A DNA stretch of 60,000 nt from Branchiostoma floridae (GCF_000003815.2 NC_049992.1:10282755-10342754), one strand, 5' to 3'; positions 48,301-57,322 are shown, numbered from the stretch's first letter. Translations and numbers: made by a program. Notes: generated from the letters alone by a model not told the origin.

Positions 48301-48921
48301 TTCTGTCAAATATTTCCCTTTTTACAGTGTTCAATAAGCAGTGTAGAAAGTTTATTTGTAAGTTTGTGCCCGTAGGCTAATTGCAAGCAATGGTAGAAAC
48401 AAGATAGGGGACATGCATGTCACAATGAACAGTGATAAATATCAATGTACAAAGAGACTACCTGAATACTAGTGTTGACCATATCTATAATCTAGATAGG
48501 TGGGGTCTGACTTCTTTTTTTGGAAGCAGAGGAAGACAAAGAGCCCCACTTTTTCTACAATTTGTGGGTTTAGCGATTTTAAGAGGAAAGTGGCTTTCTG
48601 TTTGTCCGTAAATGTGGGAAAGCGGGGGTATATAAGAATTTAAATTTCATCCCAGAATTTTTAATTGCATGTTGTATCTTTGCAGACGGCCAGCCAGTAG
48701 AAGTCCAACCAACCAGAAACATCCTCCCGGAAAAGGTTGTCGAGTTGGAACGGAAAGTACGAGAGATGGAGGAGTCAGCACTCTGCATGATCTGCCTGGA
48801 ACGGAAGCGTAACGTGGCGTTCCTTTGCGGCCACGCGACGTGCGAACAGTGCTCCCGTCCTCTCAAACACTGCCCCATGTGTAGAAAGACCATCACAAAG
48901 AAAATCTCCCTCTACCTATGA
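35927..48921 (+). CDS. mib2: Mind bomb 2 E3 ubiquitin ligase, complete coding region
   Basis: RING E3 ligase that ubiquitinates Notch ligands (Delta/Jagged) and promotes their endocytosis in signal-sending cells. Nineteen coding exons, all GT-AG with compatible phases, total 2,958 nt (985 residues). Order: MIB/HERC2 domain (about 1-70, GPDWKW...QWDSG), ZZ finger (81-127; Cys 83, 86, 98, 101, 107, 110, His 116, 120), second MIB/HERC2 (about 148-227), two Mind-bomb SH3-type repeats with GHGGW/GHGEW motifs (about 245-410), eight or nine ankyrin repeats (about 430-820), RING1 (863-902, CIVC...CNH...CVEC...CIKC) and C-terminal RING2 (941-985, CMIC...CGH...CEQC...CPMC). Two RINGs, and words such as [10 protein letters not shown] and KHPNIICD, point to MIB2 rather than MIB1, which has three RINGs. 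An acceptor just before the ATG shows an unseen upstream exon. Confidence 0.95.
36454..36493. repeat. 20-bp tandem duplication
   Basis: GTTGTGATATGTAATTTA occurs twice in a row in mib2 intron 1. Confidence 0.85.
36630..36736 (+). CDS. mib2: mib2 exon 2: start of second MIB/HERC2 domain
   Basis: 107 nt with [20 protein letters not shown]. The acceptor is TCCACAG and the donor GTGAGG. Confidence 0.93.
37115..37309 (+). CDS. mib2: mib2 exon 3: rest of second MIB/HERC2 domain
   Basis: 195 nt with [16 protein letters not shown] and [11 protein letters not shown], near-identical to vertebrate MIB2. The donor is GTGGGT. Confidence 0.94.
   Translation, partial: EAQGILGRLSRSVVGTTNQGIAWFRSPGRQGQPTCTGWVTRARSMSSTPRMQQEGTTIKITSLN
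37956..38116 (+). CDS. mib2: mib2 exon 4: first SH3-type repeat
   Basis: 161 nt with [14 protein letters not shown] and [13 protein letters not shown]. The acceptor is TTTCAG and the donor GTAAGA. Confidence 0.94.
38342..38452 (+). CDS. mib2: mib2 exon 5: end of first SH3-type repeat
   Basis: 111 nt with [19 protein letters not shown] and [11 protein letters not shown], matching MIB2. Phase 0 on both sides. The donor is GTTGGT. Confidence 0.94.
38632..38964. mobile_element. hAT-like MITE, copy 3
   Basis: 333 bp in mib2 intron 5. It starts CAGGGTTGGACAAG and ends CTTGTCCAACTCTG, and is flanked by a perfect GTACAAT duplication (38625-38631 and 38965-38971). It is the best-preserved insertion signature of the three copies in this window. 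Confidence 0.88.
39139..39243 (+). CDS. mib2: mib2 exon 6: second SH3-type repeat
   Basis: 105 nt with [10 protein letters not shown] and [12 protein letters not shown]. The acceptor is TTTTTCAG and the donor GTAGGT. Confidence 0.93.
39529..39697 (+). CDS. mib2: mib2 exon 7: end of second SH3-type repeat and linker
   Basis: 169 nt with [20 protein letters not shown] and an Asn/Thr-rich linker. The donor is GTAAGT. Confidence 0.93.
40014..40147 (+). CDS. mib2: mib2 exon 8: first ankyrin repeat
   Basis: 134 nt, starting a helical linker and then [15 protein letters not shown]. The acceptor is TTGTTCAG and the donor GTAAGT. Confidence 0.92.
40447..40554 (+). CDS. mib2: mib2 exon 9: ankyrin repeat
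   Basis: 108 nt encoding one repeat ([20 protein letters not shown]). Phase 0 on both sides. Confidence 0.93.
41094..41134 (+). CDS. mib2: mib2 exon 10: 41-nt ankyrin micro-exon
   Basis: Reads [13 protein letters not shown], an ankyrin TALH turn. The acceptor is GATTAG and the donor GTGAGT. The phase fits both neighbours. Confidence 0.9.
41476..41632 (+). CDS. mib2: mib2 exon 11: ankyrin repeats
   Basis: 157 nt with [15 protein letters not shown] and [19 protein letters not shown]. Confidence 0.94.
41922..42076 (+). CDS. mib2: mib2 exon 12: ankyrin repeats
   Basis: 155 nt with [17 protein letters not shown] and [11 protein letters not shown]. Of two possible donors (42074 or 42077) the GTGAGT at 42077 keeps the frame. 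Confidence 0.92.
42686..42812 (+). CDS. mib2: mib2 exon 13: ankyrin repeat
   Basis: 127 nt with [20 protein letters not shown]. The acceptor is CCACAG and the donor GTGTGA. Confidence 0.93.
43318..43512 (+). repeat. Decayed tRNA-derived SINE
   Basis: GTGGTGCAATGGCTAGAGCG resembles a pol III A box and GAGTTTGATACTTGCC a decayed B box. An A/T-rich tail ends the unit in mib2 intron 13. Boundaries are approximate. Confidence 0.5.
43549..43758 (+). CDS. mib2: mib2 exon 14: ankyrin repeats
   Basis: 210 nt with [18 protein letters not shown] and [13 protein letters not shown], ending in a Ser/Asn-rich tail. The donor is GTGAGC. Confidence 0.93.
43819..43998. mobile_element. 180-bp MITE with TA target duplication
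   Basis: The termini CAGTAGAAGCC and GGCTTCTACTG are inverted, and the outer flanks are TA at 43817-43818 and 43999-44000. ATTGCAC/GTGCAAT words are also inverted inside. TA flanks fit the Tc1/mariner/pogo superfamily; the assignment is inferred. Confidence 0.82.
44386..44505 (+). CDS. mib2: mib2 exon 15: non-ankyrin insert
   Basis: 120 nt, phase 0 on both sides, reading [20 protein letters not shown]. It sits between the penultimate and last ankyrin repeats and lacks an ankyrin consensus. It could be alternatively skipped without changing frame. Confidence 0.8.
44650..44875. repeat. Inverted-repeat element with repeated ACAGTCC words
   Basis: The left end CTACACC...ACCAGTTGAATG mirrors the right end CATTCGACTGGT...GGTAG. 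Between them ACAGTCC or its complement occurs several times. In mib2 intron 15; no target duplication made out. Confidence 0.5.
45365..45543 (+). CDS. mib2: mib2 exon 16: last ankyrin repeat
   Basis: 179 nt with [20 protein letters not shown] and RGQTPMDLV, matching the AAVACFLALEGADV part of MIB2. Confidence 0.94.
46216..46397 (+). CDS. mib2: mib2 exon 17: linker and first half of RING1
   Basis: 182 nt. A Ser/Pro-rich linker, then [20 protein letters not shown]. The donor is GTAAGG. Confidence 0.94.
46480..47554. mobile_element. Dispersed repeat with palindromic right end, in mib2 intron 17
   Basis: The left end has ATACCTCCATGAAA. The right end is a perfect 10-bp palindrome with a 4-nt loop (ACCTCCATGA/TCATGGAGGT, 47531-47554) whose arm is inverted to the left end. 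Internally, about 46860-47045 and 47150-47335 are diverged duplicates. A CAGA/CACA run lies at 47468-47517. A related copy is at 23361-23908. Confidence 0.65.
48095..48160 (+). CDS. mib2: mib2 exon 18: second half of RING1
   Basis: 66 nt with [16 protein letters not shown], supplying the last four Cys of RING1. The acceptor is TATCCAG and the donor GTAGGA. Confidence 0.94.
48686..48921 (+). CDS. mib2: mib2 exon 19: coiled-coil and RING2, stop
   Basis: 236 nt to TGA at 48919-48921. A charged helical segment ([13 protein letters not shown]) precedes the C-terminal RING2 ending KKISLYL. The RING sits at the extreme C-terminus, as in other Mind bomb proteins. Confidence 0.96.
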
Positions 48922-49587
48922 CAGTAGTGCATGAACAGTTAATATTTATCTTTTTACTAACTTCAGCATGCCACTAGCTGAACATATAAATGATGTGCAA
49001 ATTATGCAGGCAGCCAACAGTTTTTGCAAGAAAGTGTTTTGGGTATATAGCATGACTGCAGTACCATGATGGGTTTTTGATTGGTTCCCTCTGGATACTG
49101 TGCATGTCATTATGTATAACTTAAGTTCCCTCCTATGTATACATTTTTCTTCCTTCCAGAAAGATTACAGTTTATGCGTGTATGTACAATGGTCTTGTTT
49201 GCAGGAAAATTGAATTCTAGAAATGTGAGCAATATCATCTCCCATTTAACATATTTATTGTTTGAAGTTTTGCAGAATTCTCATTCTTTTTCACACATAA
49301 TGTTTTGACTATTAGGGTTTGGACTATTCAGACATGTCAAAATGTTGTTGATGACTGTAGCACATCACTGGAAGAAAACATATTTTTGACGAAATTCTCA
49401 AAAGGTTTTAAAGATAGGACTTTCACATTTGCAATACAAGTGCACATGTATCAGATAAAGACAAATTCTGCAGGTTTTTTGAAAATATGTACATCATTTG
49501 CACTAATTCAGGAAAAGGTAGTATCTCTTAAGTTCAAGATTGGAAACTTGACACTTTTCAATGCAGGACACCTCCCTGCTTAAATAT

Positions 49588-49655
49588 TAAACTACCATGA
49601 TAGCATGTATATCAATTAATAATTAAACCGCCATGATAACATGTATATCAAATTC
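49588..49655. repeat. Diverged tandem duplication in mib2 3'UTR
   Basis: Two copies of about 33 nt sharing CCATGATA-CATGTATATCAA. Confidence 0.7.
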
Positions 49656-50393
49656 ATCTTGTTTCTTTATATATGCATATATGATTTCTCTTTATACTTC
49701 ATTCGTGTCAGTATATTTCCATGTGTAGCCATGCATTTTTCTTTACTCTCAATCCCTTGGAGGATTGGAAACTTGCTATACTCTCTTTGAAATGTATATG
49801 CTATTATGCCCCCCCCCTTCTTGTTAAAAAGAAGGATAAAATAATGGCAAGTTGTGGTGTGATCAAGCCTACTATATGCAATATGAATCAATATTGGCTT
49901 GCAGTAGACCCTTGGTGTAGTTGCACAGTAAGTGTGAGTTTGAAATTATATCTACATATAGGTCATAAGATATTGGCCTTTTCTTTTACACAGCCAAATT
50001 CTCCTTACCTACCAATGTTTCAGTAGCCCATCTGCTAGAAGGTGACAGACAGACTACTAAAATGTTAGCAGGTAAGGAGAAATTGTGTGTACAAAAAATT
50101 TCCTATTTTTGCCTTTATTTTAAAGTCATGGATGATGGCAAAGCAATTAACATGTTAAATAGACGCCAATAAACAGCATGATGGTATTTTCAAAAAATAT
50201 ATGCTGCAGAAAGATGCTGATTCTACATTGTGTATATAGATCTGTGCAAAGTTCTCTATGTTAAACATAAGATTATGCTTGTGAATCTGCAACTTCTGTT
50301 AAGGTCTCAGATATTGAAGTGACATTACAGAGTGTAGATGTCAGTATAGATCCAAAGTTTTCTTCAGAAGTTAGTATTTTGTGATTTGTGAAG

Positions 50394-50403
50394 AATAAAT
50401 AAA
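50394..50403 (+). terminator. Candidate mib2 polyadenylation signal
   Basis: AATAAATAAA contains two overlapping AATAAA hexamers, with T-rich sequence 20-40 nt downstream. Confidence 0.5.
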
Positions 50404-50430
50404 GTGATCATCTGTAATATTGATGCTTTG

Positions 50431-51870
50431 CTTTATTATCGTATGTACATGTATATACTGTTCATGCCAGTAGGCTAAATGCACAGATGACCACAAGTGG
50501 TCTAATGGATGAAAAGGAAAATATTACAGTAATTTTAAAGTTAACTAGTGAAAAATGATCTAAAAAATCACGTGTTTCTAAAGGAAAGACCATAGTACTA
50601 TCGTTAATTGCTACATCTAACGTTAATATTTCTATTTTCTTCTCTTTTTCAAGTACACAAATATTTTATTTACATAATGCGTTAATCACATGATAATTCG
50701 TGCATGACATCAAGCTTAAGTATAAAAATTCAAAATCATTCTGCTTAGACATTTTCTTATAAGTATTGTCTATCTAATAGTATATAGTTTTGAGTAGAGA
50801 TTGTATTGTGACATTCATAAAAGGTACAGTCTAGTAAGAAATGTGTCTCGTCTAGTATCTTCAAGATACAAGTGGTCACAAAATTTACAAGTTTGATCGT
50901 TTAGAGGAGTACGATTATGCCTGCCGGATTCTATCTGGAATGGATGTATCAGTGATTCACATCTATCCCATTAAAATTTAACCAGGATTTCTGGAATGTG
51001 GTCATGATATCAGAGGTGATTAGAGAATAGACAGGCACTGTGGCACTTGTCGGTGGAGAAAATTGTTTTGCAGATCTTCTGTGGCCCAACGGTCCAATAA
51101 AAATTGAAGTGAAGATCAGAGCTTTCTAGTGGCTTGTGCCGAGATCCCCCTTTTGCGGGAAACAGGACCAGAATCAATGCGCGCCTGGATGCAAGTTTGC
51201 CGGGTCTTTAGTGTCTTTACTGGTTTACTGGTAAGGGCCAGTCCGGGATAACAGCACGCGACCTCAATCATGTGTTCACCAAGATCATTACACGGGCATA
51301 TCAATAATTACAACGTAGAGATTTTATTTGAAGCCGGTCAAAGCCTTCGATTCGACATGGCATTCATGAAACGTGCTTTGAATTTACTGTAAAACAGTCA
51401 CAGTGACTTTATCGGAGAGTTACGTGCAAAGTATATTGAGGTGTAGGGGAATTGACTTATTGTCCTCTTTCATTAGCGGATAGTAGAAAACAGCAAGTTA
51501 TGATAAAACAACTGAAATACTTAGACGATTGTAACGCTGTATATACTCAGTGACGTTTCCAGATTGAGGCATACGTAAAACTAACAGATGAATATGATAT
51601 GAATCCCATTGCAACTTCTTTATATGAAACTGCAAAATGTCATATGTCCAGGAAGATTAGCTGAGTACAAGTTTTTTTTTATTTCAGCTAACGGACTAAT
51701 ATTAATAAAGCATCCAAAGACAGGCATTTCTAATCAGAAGTAGATCTGATTTAAGATTAGAATATCCGAACTGCCTTCAGGTAGGTACCAGTATTATACT
51801 TAGATCATGTTCGTCCATTGTTCGCTGATGCTATTCTGTTTAATACAGGACCTTCACACATATATTGCGG
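50431..51870. other. Tail-to-tail intergenic region
   Basis: Between the probable mib2 poly(A) site (plus) and the stop of the FkbM gene (minus). On the minus strand an AATAAA lies at 51683-51678, about 190 nt beyond the FkbM stop, and is a plausible poly(A) signal. No other gene seen. Confidence 0.55.
51678..51683 (-). terminator. Candidate polyadenylation signal of the FkbM gene
   Basis: AATAAA on the minus strand, about 190 nt after the stop codon. Confidence 0.4.
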
Positions 51871-52076
51871 TTATTCTGTCAGGCATTCCTCAATGCTGAC
51901 GAGCTCAAAGCCAGAGTTCTCCACCAGATAGTCCAGCAGGAAGGCAGAGATCATGTAGCTGTCCGGATGGTCCGAGTCCAGGCTCAGGATGCCTCCAGTG
52001 TTCCCCAGTCCGTCTGCGATCACACGGAGAGCCTTGGGAACCCTCTCCACGTCTCGGTAGTGGTAGTAGCTTTTCT
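51871..52076 (-). CDS. FkbM gene exon 7: C-terminus and stop
   Basis: 206 nt to TAA at 51873-51871. NTGGILSLDSDHPD followed by FELVSIEECL resembles the last strand and helix of NodB domains (GaIILLHD...FVTLSEL), with the catalytic His replaced. Confidence 0.85.
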
Positions 52077-55000
52077 CTGTTAAGAGGGTTCCTGTGAACG
52101 TTTAAAAGTACGTTTTACATGTGACCTTTCTGTCTCTCTCTCTCTCTATGTATGATGTATCTGTGCACGCGTGTGTACTTTTTAACACCCTAAGGTGCAC
52201 TCTCACTGCACTTGCGTCAAGCTTGCGTCACTGCGGGGTTTGTTCACTGTGGTGTTATTTTCTCAGATTTTTTTATAATTTAGATACTGTGTAATGCGTA
52301 CAATTATGACTTGGAAGACGACAAAATACAGAAAAAAGAGTAAGAAAATCCGTTCTTTATCTCTCGCGTTCTTTCGAACTCCGCAGTGACGCAAGCTTGC
52401 CGCAAGTGCAGTGAGAGTGCACCTTTAGCTAACAGAGATCGTAGACACAGTTAACGCGATGTTGGTTATATGTTGGTTTTCGGGTTGCGTGACAATTCTT
52501 TTATTACGATCATGACTTTTAACATATAAACTACGTAATACGCTAGCATCGCTATTCCATAGTATATGAAACACGCATGACTTGTGATGATAATCACGAT
52601 ATTCACCAGGTAACCACGTTAAACATGTCGAAGCTGTCATACCTTTGGTTGGTGGGAAGCGAGCTGTCGGCTGGATGAGACTTAATCCTCGGTCCTTTGC
52701 GACGGTAATAACCGACTTCGTTACGTTCTCTGCTAGGTACAATGTAGACTGCAGGCCAATATCCCGATGACGTTCTATGGCGCTAACCAGACTGAACCGG
52801 ATCCACCCTGGCGCCTGCAATGCGAAGTGCCCCGGTGGGAAAGGTTGGCCCTACATATAGGGAAGGTCAGTTCAGTTAGGTCCAGTTCAGACCTAGCCTC
52901 TACCAGGCTCCACAAGTCGCTGGAAAAATTAGTAGTAGAAATTGGCCAAAAAAGACCAACACTAGGCCAATAAACTCCTAGGATCCTACTGGGCGATTTA
53001 TTCCTTAAAGAGAAAGTAAACAGAAATTATCAAATAATTTTCTCGTGATTCTAGCAATGATGGTTGCACTGTAATACAAAAGTAGACTACCACCCCACAC
53101 TGAACAAAAAATGGGTAAAGGGGGTTTGCACGTGCGTAACTTTATATATTCAAGTCCGTGTGAGGTCAGTGTGGAACAGGTCTTAGCCTCTATAGAGGTA
53201 GCTACCAGGCTCCACGCGTGCTAGAAAAATAATAGATATTGGCCAGATAATATGCCAGTGGACTCAGCTGGTCGCAGACCATCATACTCCAAGGCCAGCA
53301 AACTCCTCTTGCATGTTATGTGTCTATATATTTCACCAATTTGTCCTATTTATAGTTTCCGGCGACCATACGGACTCCATACGGACCTCATACGGACTTC
53401 AATATGTACGCACGTGTGAACCCGGCTTGATACGTGCCTCGCGCATGCCGATGGTGAACCTCTCCGCCCAGTCTTCCACCTGTTGCGGGAACAACTCCAC
53501 AAAGTCTCCGTACACGAACAGCGCCAGCGGAATGTTACTCGTGTGCGCCGCGAGAGTTGTCACCAGCTTGCGAGCAGACTTAGCGTTCATACCGACCTGC
53601 ACAACCAGGGCCAGTTTGGGCCTCTTCTGTGCCGACCCGATACAGTTACTGTAGACAACACCGGGTTTTCCAACAGAACCAACCTAGGATAGACATGCGT
53701 GCAATAGATTACGCTCAACATAGTGGATCTTGGATATCACACGTTTGCATTTTACCGTGAATACAATTCATAGTTACAGTTTCCTTTTTAGACGTCGATT
53801 TGAATAAATCTCAAACCATACATTCTTGTGACTTTGCTGATACTAAAGCCATGGCTTTTATTGACGTACCAGTTTCGGGTGCAAGACATCGAAGTCCTCA
53901 TATGTCCTTTTCTCCCCTGTCCATCTTAACAGAGGTTTCCCCTTGGTTTCCACCTCCTCGATGAGTTGGGCCTTGTCTGCCTTGTTCCAGCCCGCCACAC
54001 TTTGCCATCCATGGTACTCTCCGTAATATCTGATTCCATAAAAACGTACGCGTTGTTTGAGCATCATGAAAGCATATGCACAACAGAATACCACATATCG
54101 TTATACGTACATGTGTATGTGTTTATAGGTGTAACGTACGAGTACATTGAATATTATGTAGGCACATGTATGTAGTTGTTTTATTTGTCCGTATTATTAT
54201 TTTTTGACGTAATGTTTTAGAAAACTTAATACCCTTGCAAAATCAAAGATCTTTGCGATCGCTCGAAGAAGAAAAATGACAGACGATAGAATCACGCTTA
54301 TCATGTACGTACTTGTCAATCCATCTAAAAGTGTCTTCTTTCAACATTTTTGTCAGGATATCATACTCTGCGCCTTCCACGTCAAGCTTGAAGATGACGT
54401 AGTCGTCTACGTTCGTGTTCTCTTTGATCCATCGGGACAGGTCGACGGTTGGGACCGTTCGTCGGTAGGTCAGCCTCCGGCTGCCTCCCGTGATGTTGTC
54501 CTGTATCTCCTTCTTGTGTGCGAACAGTGTCCCCCCTCCCCACTGCATGTCTCTACCAGACGTCTTGCCCTTTCCTGGTGACCAGGCTGACTCTGCGTAC
54601 GCCGTCATGTTACCTAACGGGCAAGTTTGAAATGTTCAACAGCGCAGTGGAAAGTATACCTTTATGTTACGTTACGCTCATCTAAGATGATCATTCATCT
54701 TTTACTGCCTGCAACTGACAATCATGCAAATCATGATCTGATTTGCATCATTAATGAGGAACATTTATAAAACCGGTTCCATCCCATGGTGGGTCTTTTT
54801 AAACATGTAACCTATACAATCGAGAAAGAGAAAACATTGGTAGATATAGATTATGCAAATTTAGAACGAATTTGCATAATTAATATGGAAATACCATAAC
54901 CATAAATGGCAAATAACAGCAATTTCATACTTAAAAGGATTCGGAAAAAAATCGGAAGTTAGGTAAATGTGAACATCATGAAACACAAATTATGCATATC

Positions 55001-56174
55001 AGTACATGTTTTACATGATTTGTGAAGGAATGTTAGAATAGTATTCTTTGTTCAGATAGAAAGTTTTTGAACTTGAGATGGGTGGCGAAGATGGTCATCT
55101 GATAAAACCTATGCAAATGAGCACCTTATTTGCATTATTAAAGAGAAACATTTAGAATACGTCAGTCGTAAAGGATAATATCATTTGGTGCAGATAAGAG
55201 CTCGTGGGACTCGGTGTATTTCATTCTTTTTCCCACCCCTTTAGTTGCATCTATCAGGTGTACAAAAATGACATGTGGCGAGTGCTTAGCCTAGTGGGGT
55301 AGAAATGTACAATGAAGGTGGTATCTCACTGCACTTGGGGCACTGGTGCGGTACTGCGGGGTTCTAAATATTGCTCAACGAATTTCATAGAGGAAGAATG
55401 AATTTTCTTACGTTTTGTGTATTTCGTTGTCTTCTACTGAGATTTTCACGTATTGTGCAATATCTAAATTATAAGATTCGGCGAAAATAACACAACAGTA
55501 CCGCAGTGAACGAATTCGAACCCCGCAGTGCCGCACCGGAGCCCAAGTGCAGTGAGATACCTCCTTAAAAGTCTTCATTAATTCGATGAAGATAGACTCA
55601 CCATCTTTATTGGACACGGCGGTTGGGCAGTGCAGGACGTGGTTAGAGTAGGGCGCAAAGTATGGGGCCAGTCGATCGTCCAACTCAAAAGAGTGTATGA
55701 CGTAGTCCTTGCCGTCCGGATAGGTCTCCCTAAACAGCTGGACGGTTGAAGCCACGTTCCCTCCACAGTCCAACAGAATTTTACGTTTGCCATTCGTCTG
55801 TGCAAACCTGAAAAATGAGGCGTGATTTTGACATCCTTTTATCGCGATGACGTCATCATGTTTTCACCTGTGCGAGCGCATTTCAACTGTATTGACTCAC
55901 AACCCCAAGACAAGAATGCGAACAGCCTATTTCAGTGGTAGCTATAGCACGTGTGTACGAACCTGTTACTTTCTGCGATAACTTTGTCACGAAGACCATC
56001 ATGTCTTGTTTGCCTTGGTTGCCACGAGCTTGCGGTACGGCGAGGTGTCATGGCAACTTGCTGAATTGTCGGCGCTTTCAGCAAGGAGGACGAAAAAATC
56101 CCAACAGCAAATCCCACCAACACAAAGATGCCTCTTGCCTGTGCTATACGCCACAAGACCCTAGAAACCTTCAT
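51871..56174 (-). CDS. Type II membrane protein: FkbM-type methyltransferase plus NodB-like C-terminal region
   Basis: Seven exons (descending): 56174-55963, 55807-55602, 54613-54313, 54029-53870, 53683-53414, 52814-52643 and 52076-51871. They total 1,527 nt, or 508 residues, with GT-AG borders and continuous phase. Residues about 14-33 form a hydrophobic signal anchor (GIFVLVGFAVGIF), suggesting a secretory-pathway membrane with lumenal domains. Residues about 80-250 show FkbM/Methyltransf_21 features: LLDCGGN as SAM-binding motif I, HSFEL as the motif II acidic strand end, VDLSRWI, and FKLDVEGAEYDIL. Such enzymes O-methylate small molecules or glycans; the substrate here is unknown. Residues about 309-508 follow a NodB deacetylase-like pattern but lack the metal-binding Asp/His. 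The exon 5 donor (GTGCGT) and exon 1 donor (GTTCGT) are weaker than the others. The methyltransferase call is strong; the C-terminal call is inference. Confidence 0.85.
52194..52423. mobile_element. Foldback MITE, copy 1, in FkbM intron 6
   Basis: 230 bp. Arms of about 47 bp starting GGTGCACTCTCACTGCACTTG are inverted and match at about 45 positions. AT-rich centre. A relative in the opposite orientation lies at 55317-55564. Confidence 0.85.
52643..52814 (-). CDS. FkbM gene exon 6: NodB-like region
   Basis: 172 nt with APGWIRFSLVSAIERHRDIG and SLIQPTARFPPTKG; the latter resembles a degraded RPPYG motif. The acceptor is CATTGCAG and the donor GTATGA. Confidence 0.75.
52880..53310. repeat. Two diverged copies of a dispersed repeat in FkbM intron 5
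   Basis: AGCCTCTACCAGGCTCCAC (about 52896) and AGCTACCAGGCTCCAC (about 53203) both precede CTGGAAAAAT/CTAGAAAAAT and TTGGCCA words. Boundaries are approximate. Confidence 0.55.
53414..53683 (-). CDS. FkbM gene exon 5: start of NodB-like region
   Basis: 270 nt with KLALVVQVGMN, IPLALFVYGDFVELFP and FTIGMREARI. These track the ALTFDDGP, VPATFFVVG..VEKYP and HEIGNH segments of polysaccharide deacetylases, with the Asp-Asp and His replaced. The donor GTGCGT was chosen because it gives phase 0. Confidence 0.75.
53870..54029 (-). CDS. FkbM gene exon 4: end of methyltransferase domain
   Basis: 160 nt with YYGEYHGWQSVAGW and YEDFDVLHPKL. The acceptor is GAATCAG and the donor GTACGT. Phase fits both sides. 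Confidence 0.85.
54313..54613 (-). CDS. FkbM gene exon 3: methyltransferase core
   Basis: 301 nt with TVPTVDLSRWI and VIFKLDVEGAEYDILTKML, the FkbM signature. The acceptor is CCGTTAG and the donor GTACGT. Confidence 0.9.
55317..55564. mobile_element. Foldback MITE, copy 2, in FkbM intron 2
   Basis: 248 bp. Arms start GGTGGTATCTCACTGCACTTG and GGAGGTATCTCACTGCACTTG. The centre matches that of 52194-52423 in reverse orientation. It ends only 38 nt from the exon 2 border at 55602. Confidence 0.82.
55602..55807 (-). CDS. FkbM gene exon 2: SAM-binding motif I
   Basis: 206 nt with RKILLDCGGNVASTVQLF and VIHSFELDDRLAPYF. The acceptor is TTTTCAG and the donor GTGAGT. Confidence 0.9.
55963..56174 (-). 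CDS. FkbM gene exon 1: signal anchor
   Basis: 212 nt. ATG at 56174 after an in-frame TAG and a pyrimidine-rich acceptor-like TTTCTTTTAAG (about 56187-56197), so a 5' non-coding exon probably precedes it. The basic N-terminus and hydrophobic stretch suit a type II anchor. The donor is GTTCGT. Confidence 0.75.
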
Positions 56175-57290
56175 GGTTTCCTACGTCTTAAAAGAAAAGG
56201 AATTGACGTTTATGTTCTTTACAGATGGTCCTTGACGTGTGTGTGTGTGTGTGTATGTGCTTGCGTGTGTGTGTGTTTGTGTCTGCCGGAATGAGGAAGA
56301 AACGGAGAAGAAACAATTTGTTTCCGTAAAGTTAAACACAGCGAACCTTTTTAAACACATCAGTTTTGTTGCAATAAAATGCGACAAAACATAGAAAAGG
56401 AAAAATAACAAAGATTATCGTTCATTTTCGGCAAGTATGCAAGAGGTCTGTTTTCTGATAGATCAAGGAGGTTGAACTTTTCATCCCTCAGGATAGATCA
56501 AAGTATGTGACTCCTGTATTGTTGTAACTGTGGCAGTTGTTTACAGTAAACAATAGGAAAGTGTATTTGCAAGTTCATGCCCGAAGGCTAATTACAAGAG
56601 CATGGCAGAAACAAAAGAGACGCACCTGAGACAATAAATAGAGATTGACAGTATATAGTAACAAGAGACTACTTCAAATACTTCAAGGTAAAGAGAACGC
56701 ACCTTCTGGCGAGTAACTCCACTCTTCAGACTTTCCTGTTCTCTTAAACAAGTAAAGATGGCTCCCAAATAGCTTCAGTTCAAGAAACAATCCAGTACGC
56801 AGGCAAACGGTGCAGATGTGGATATCCTGTTTAAAAAATGCACCCCCTTCAATGGAAAGTTTTTAAAAAGAATTGCATTGATTTGTACAGATTATGGTGA
56901 CTATCCACTGACATGCGCCAAAAATGTTTGAAGTAAATTCATAAGGTAACACTTGCATTAATGACCGTGACTGATATCATTCGAATATTACTGTATTATC
57001 AGAATGACGACAGTGTGAGGAGCGTACGTAACATGGAACAGCCAGGTAAAGTTCATGGAAGCACGGAGTTTTGTTACTATTCCGTACCATACAAAGTAGA
57101 CAAGGTGAAGTTTACAATGGACAGGGTCAAGTTTACAGTACTAATCCTGGTTATATACAACATCTAATCAGTCACGGTGACTTGAATAGAGCTGAAAGGC
57201 AATGTTTGAAAATAGAGTCAAGAAAGAACAATAATTGTACTGTTACAGCCAAAATGCAATTTAGCTTTAGTAGCATTGCATCCATAACGT

Positions 57291-57322
<32 letters not shown>

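Larger units (their letters stand above)
48922..50430 (+). other. mib2: Probable mib2 3'UTR
   Basis: AT-rich, no further exon seen. Overlapping AATAAA signals at 50394-50403, followed by a T/GT-rich stretch, make a likely poly(A) site about 1.5 kb after the stop. A repeat block (TTCATGCC..TAGGCTAA) near 50462 also occurs at 48366, 56576 and 58050. Confidence 0.5.

Noticed and set aside
52767-52973. Plus-strand ORF over FkbM exon 6
   Set aside because: Antisense shadow of the exon; no independent support.
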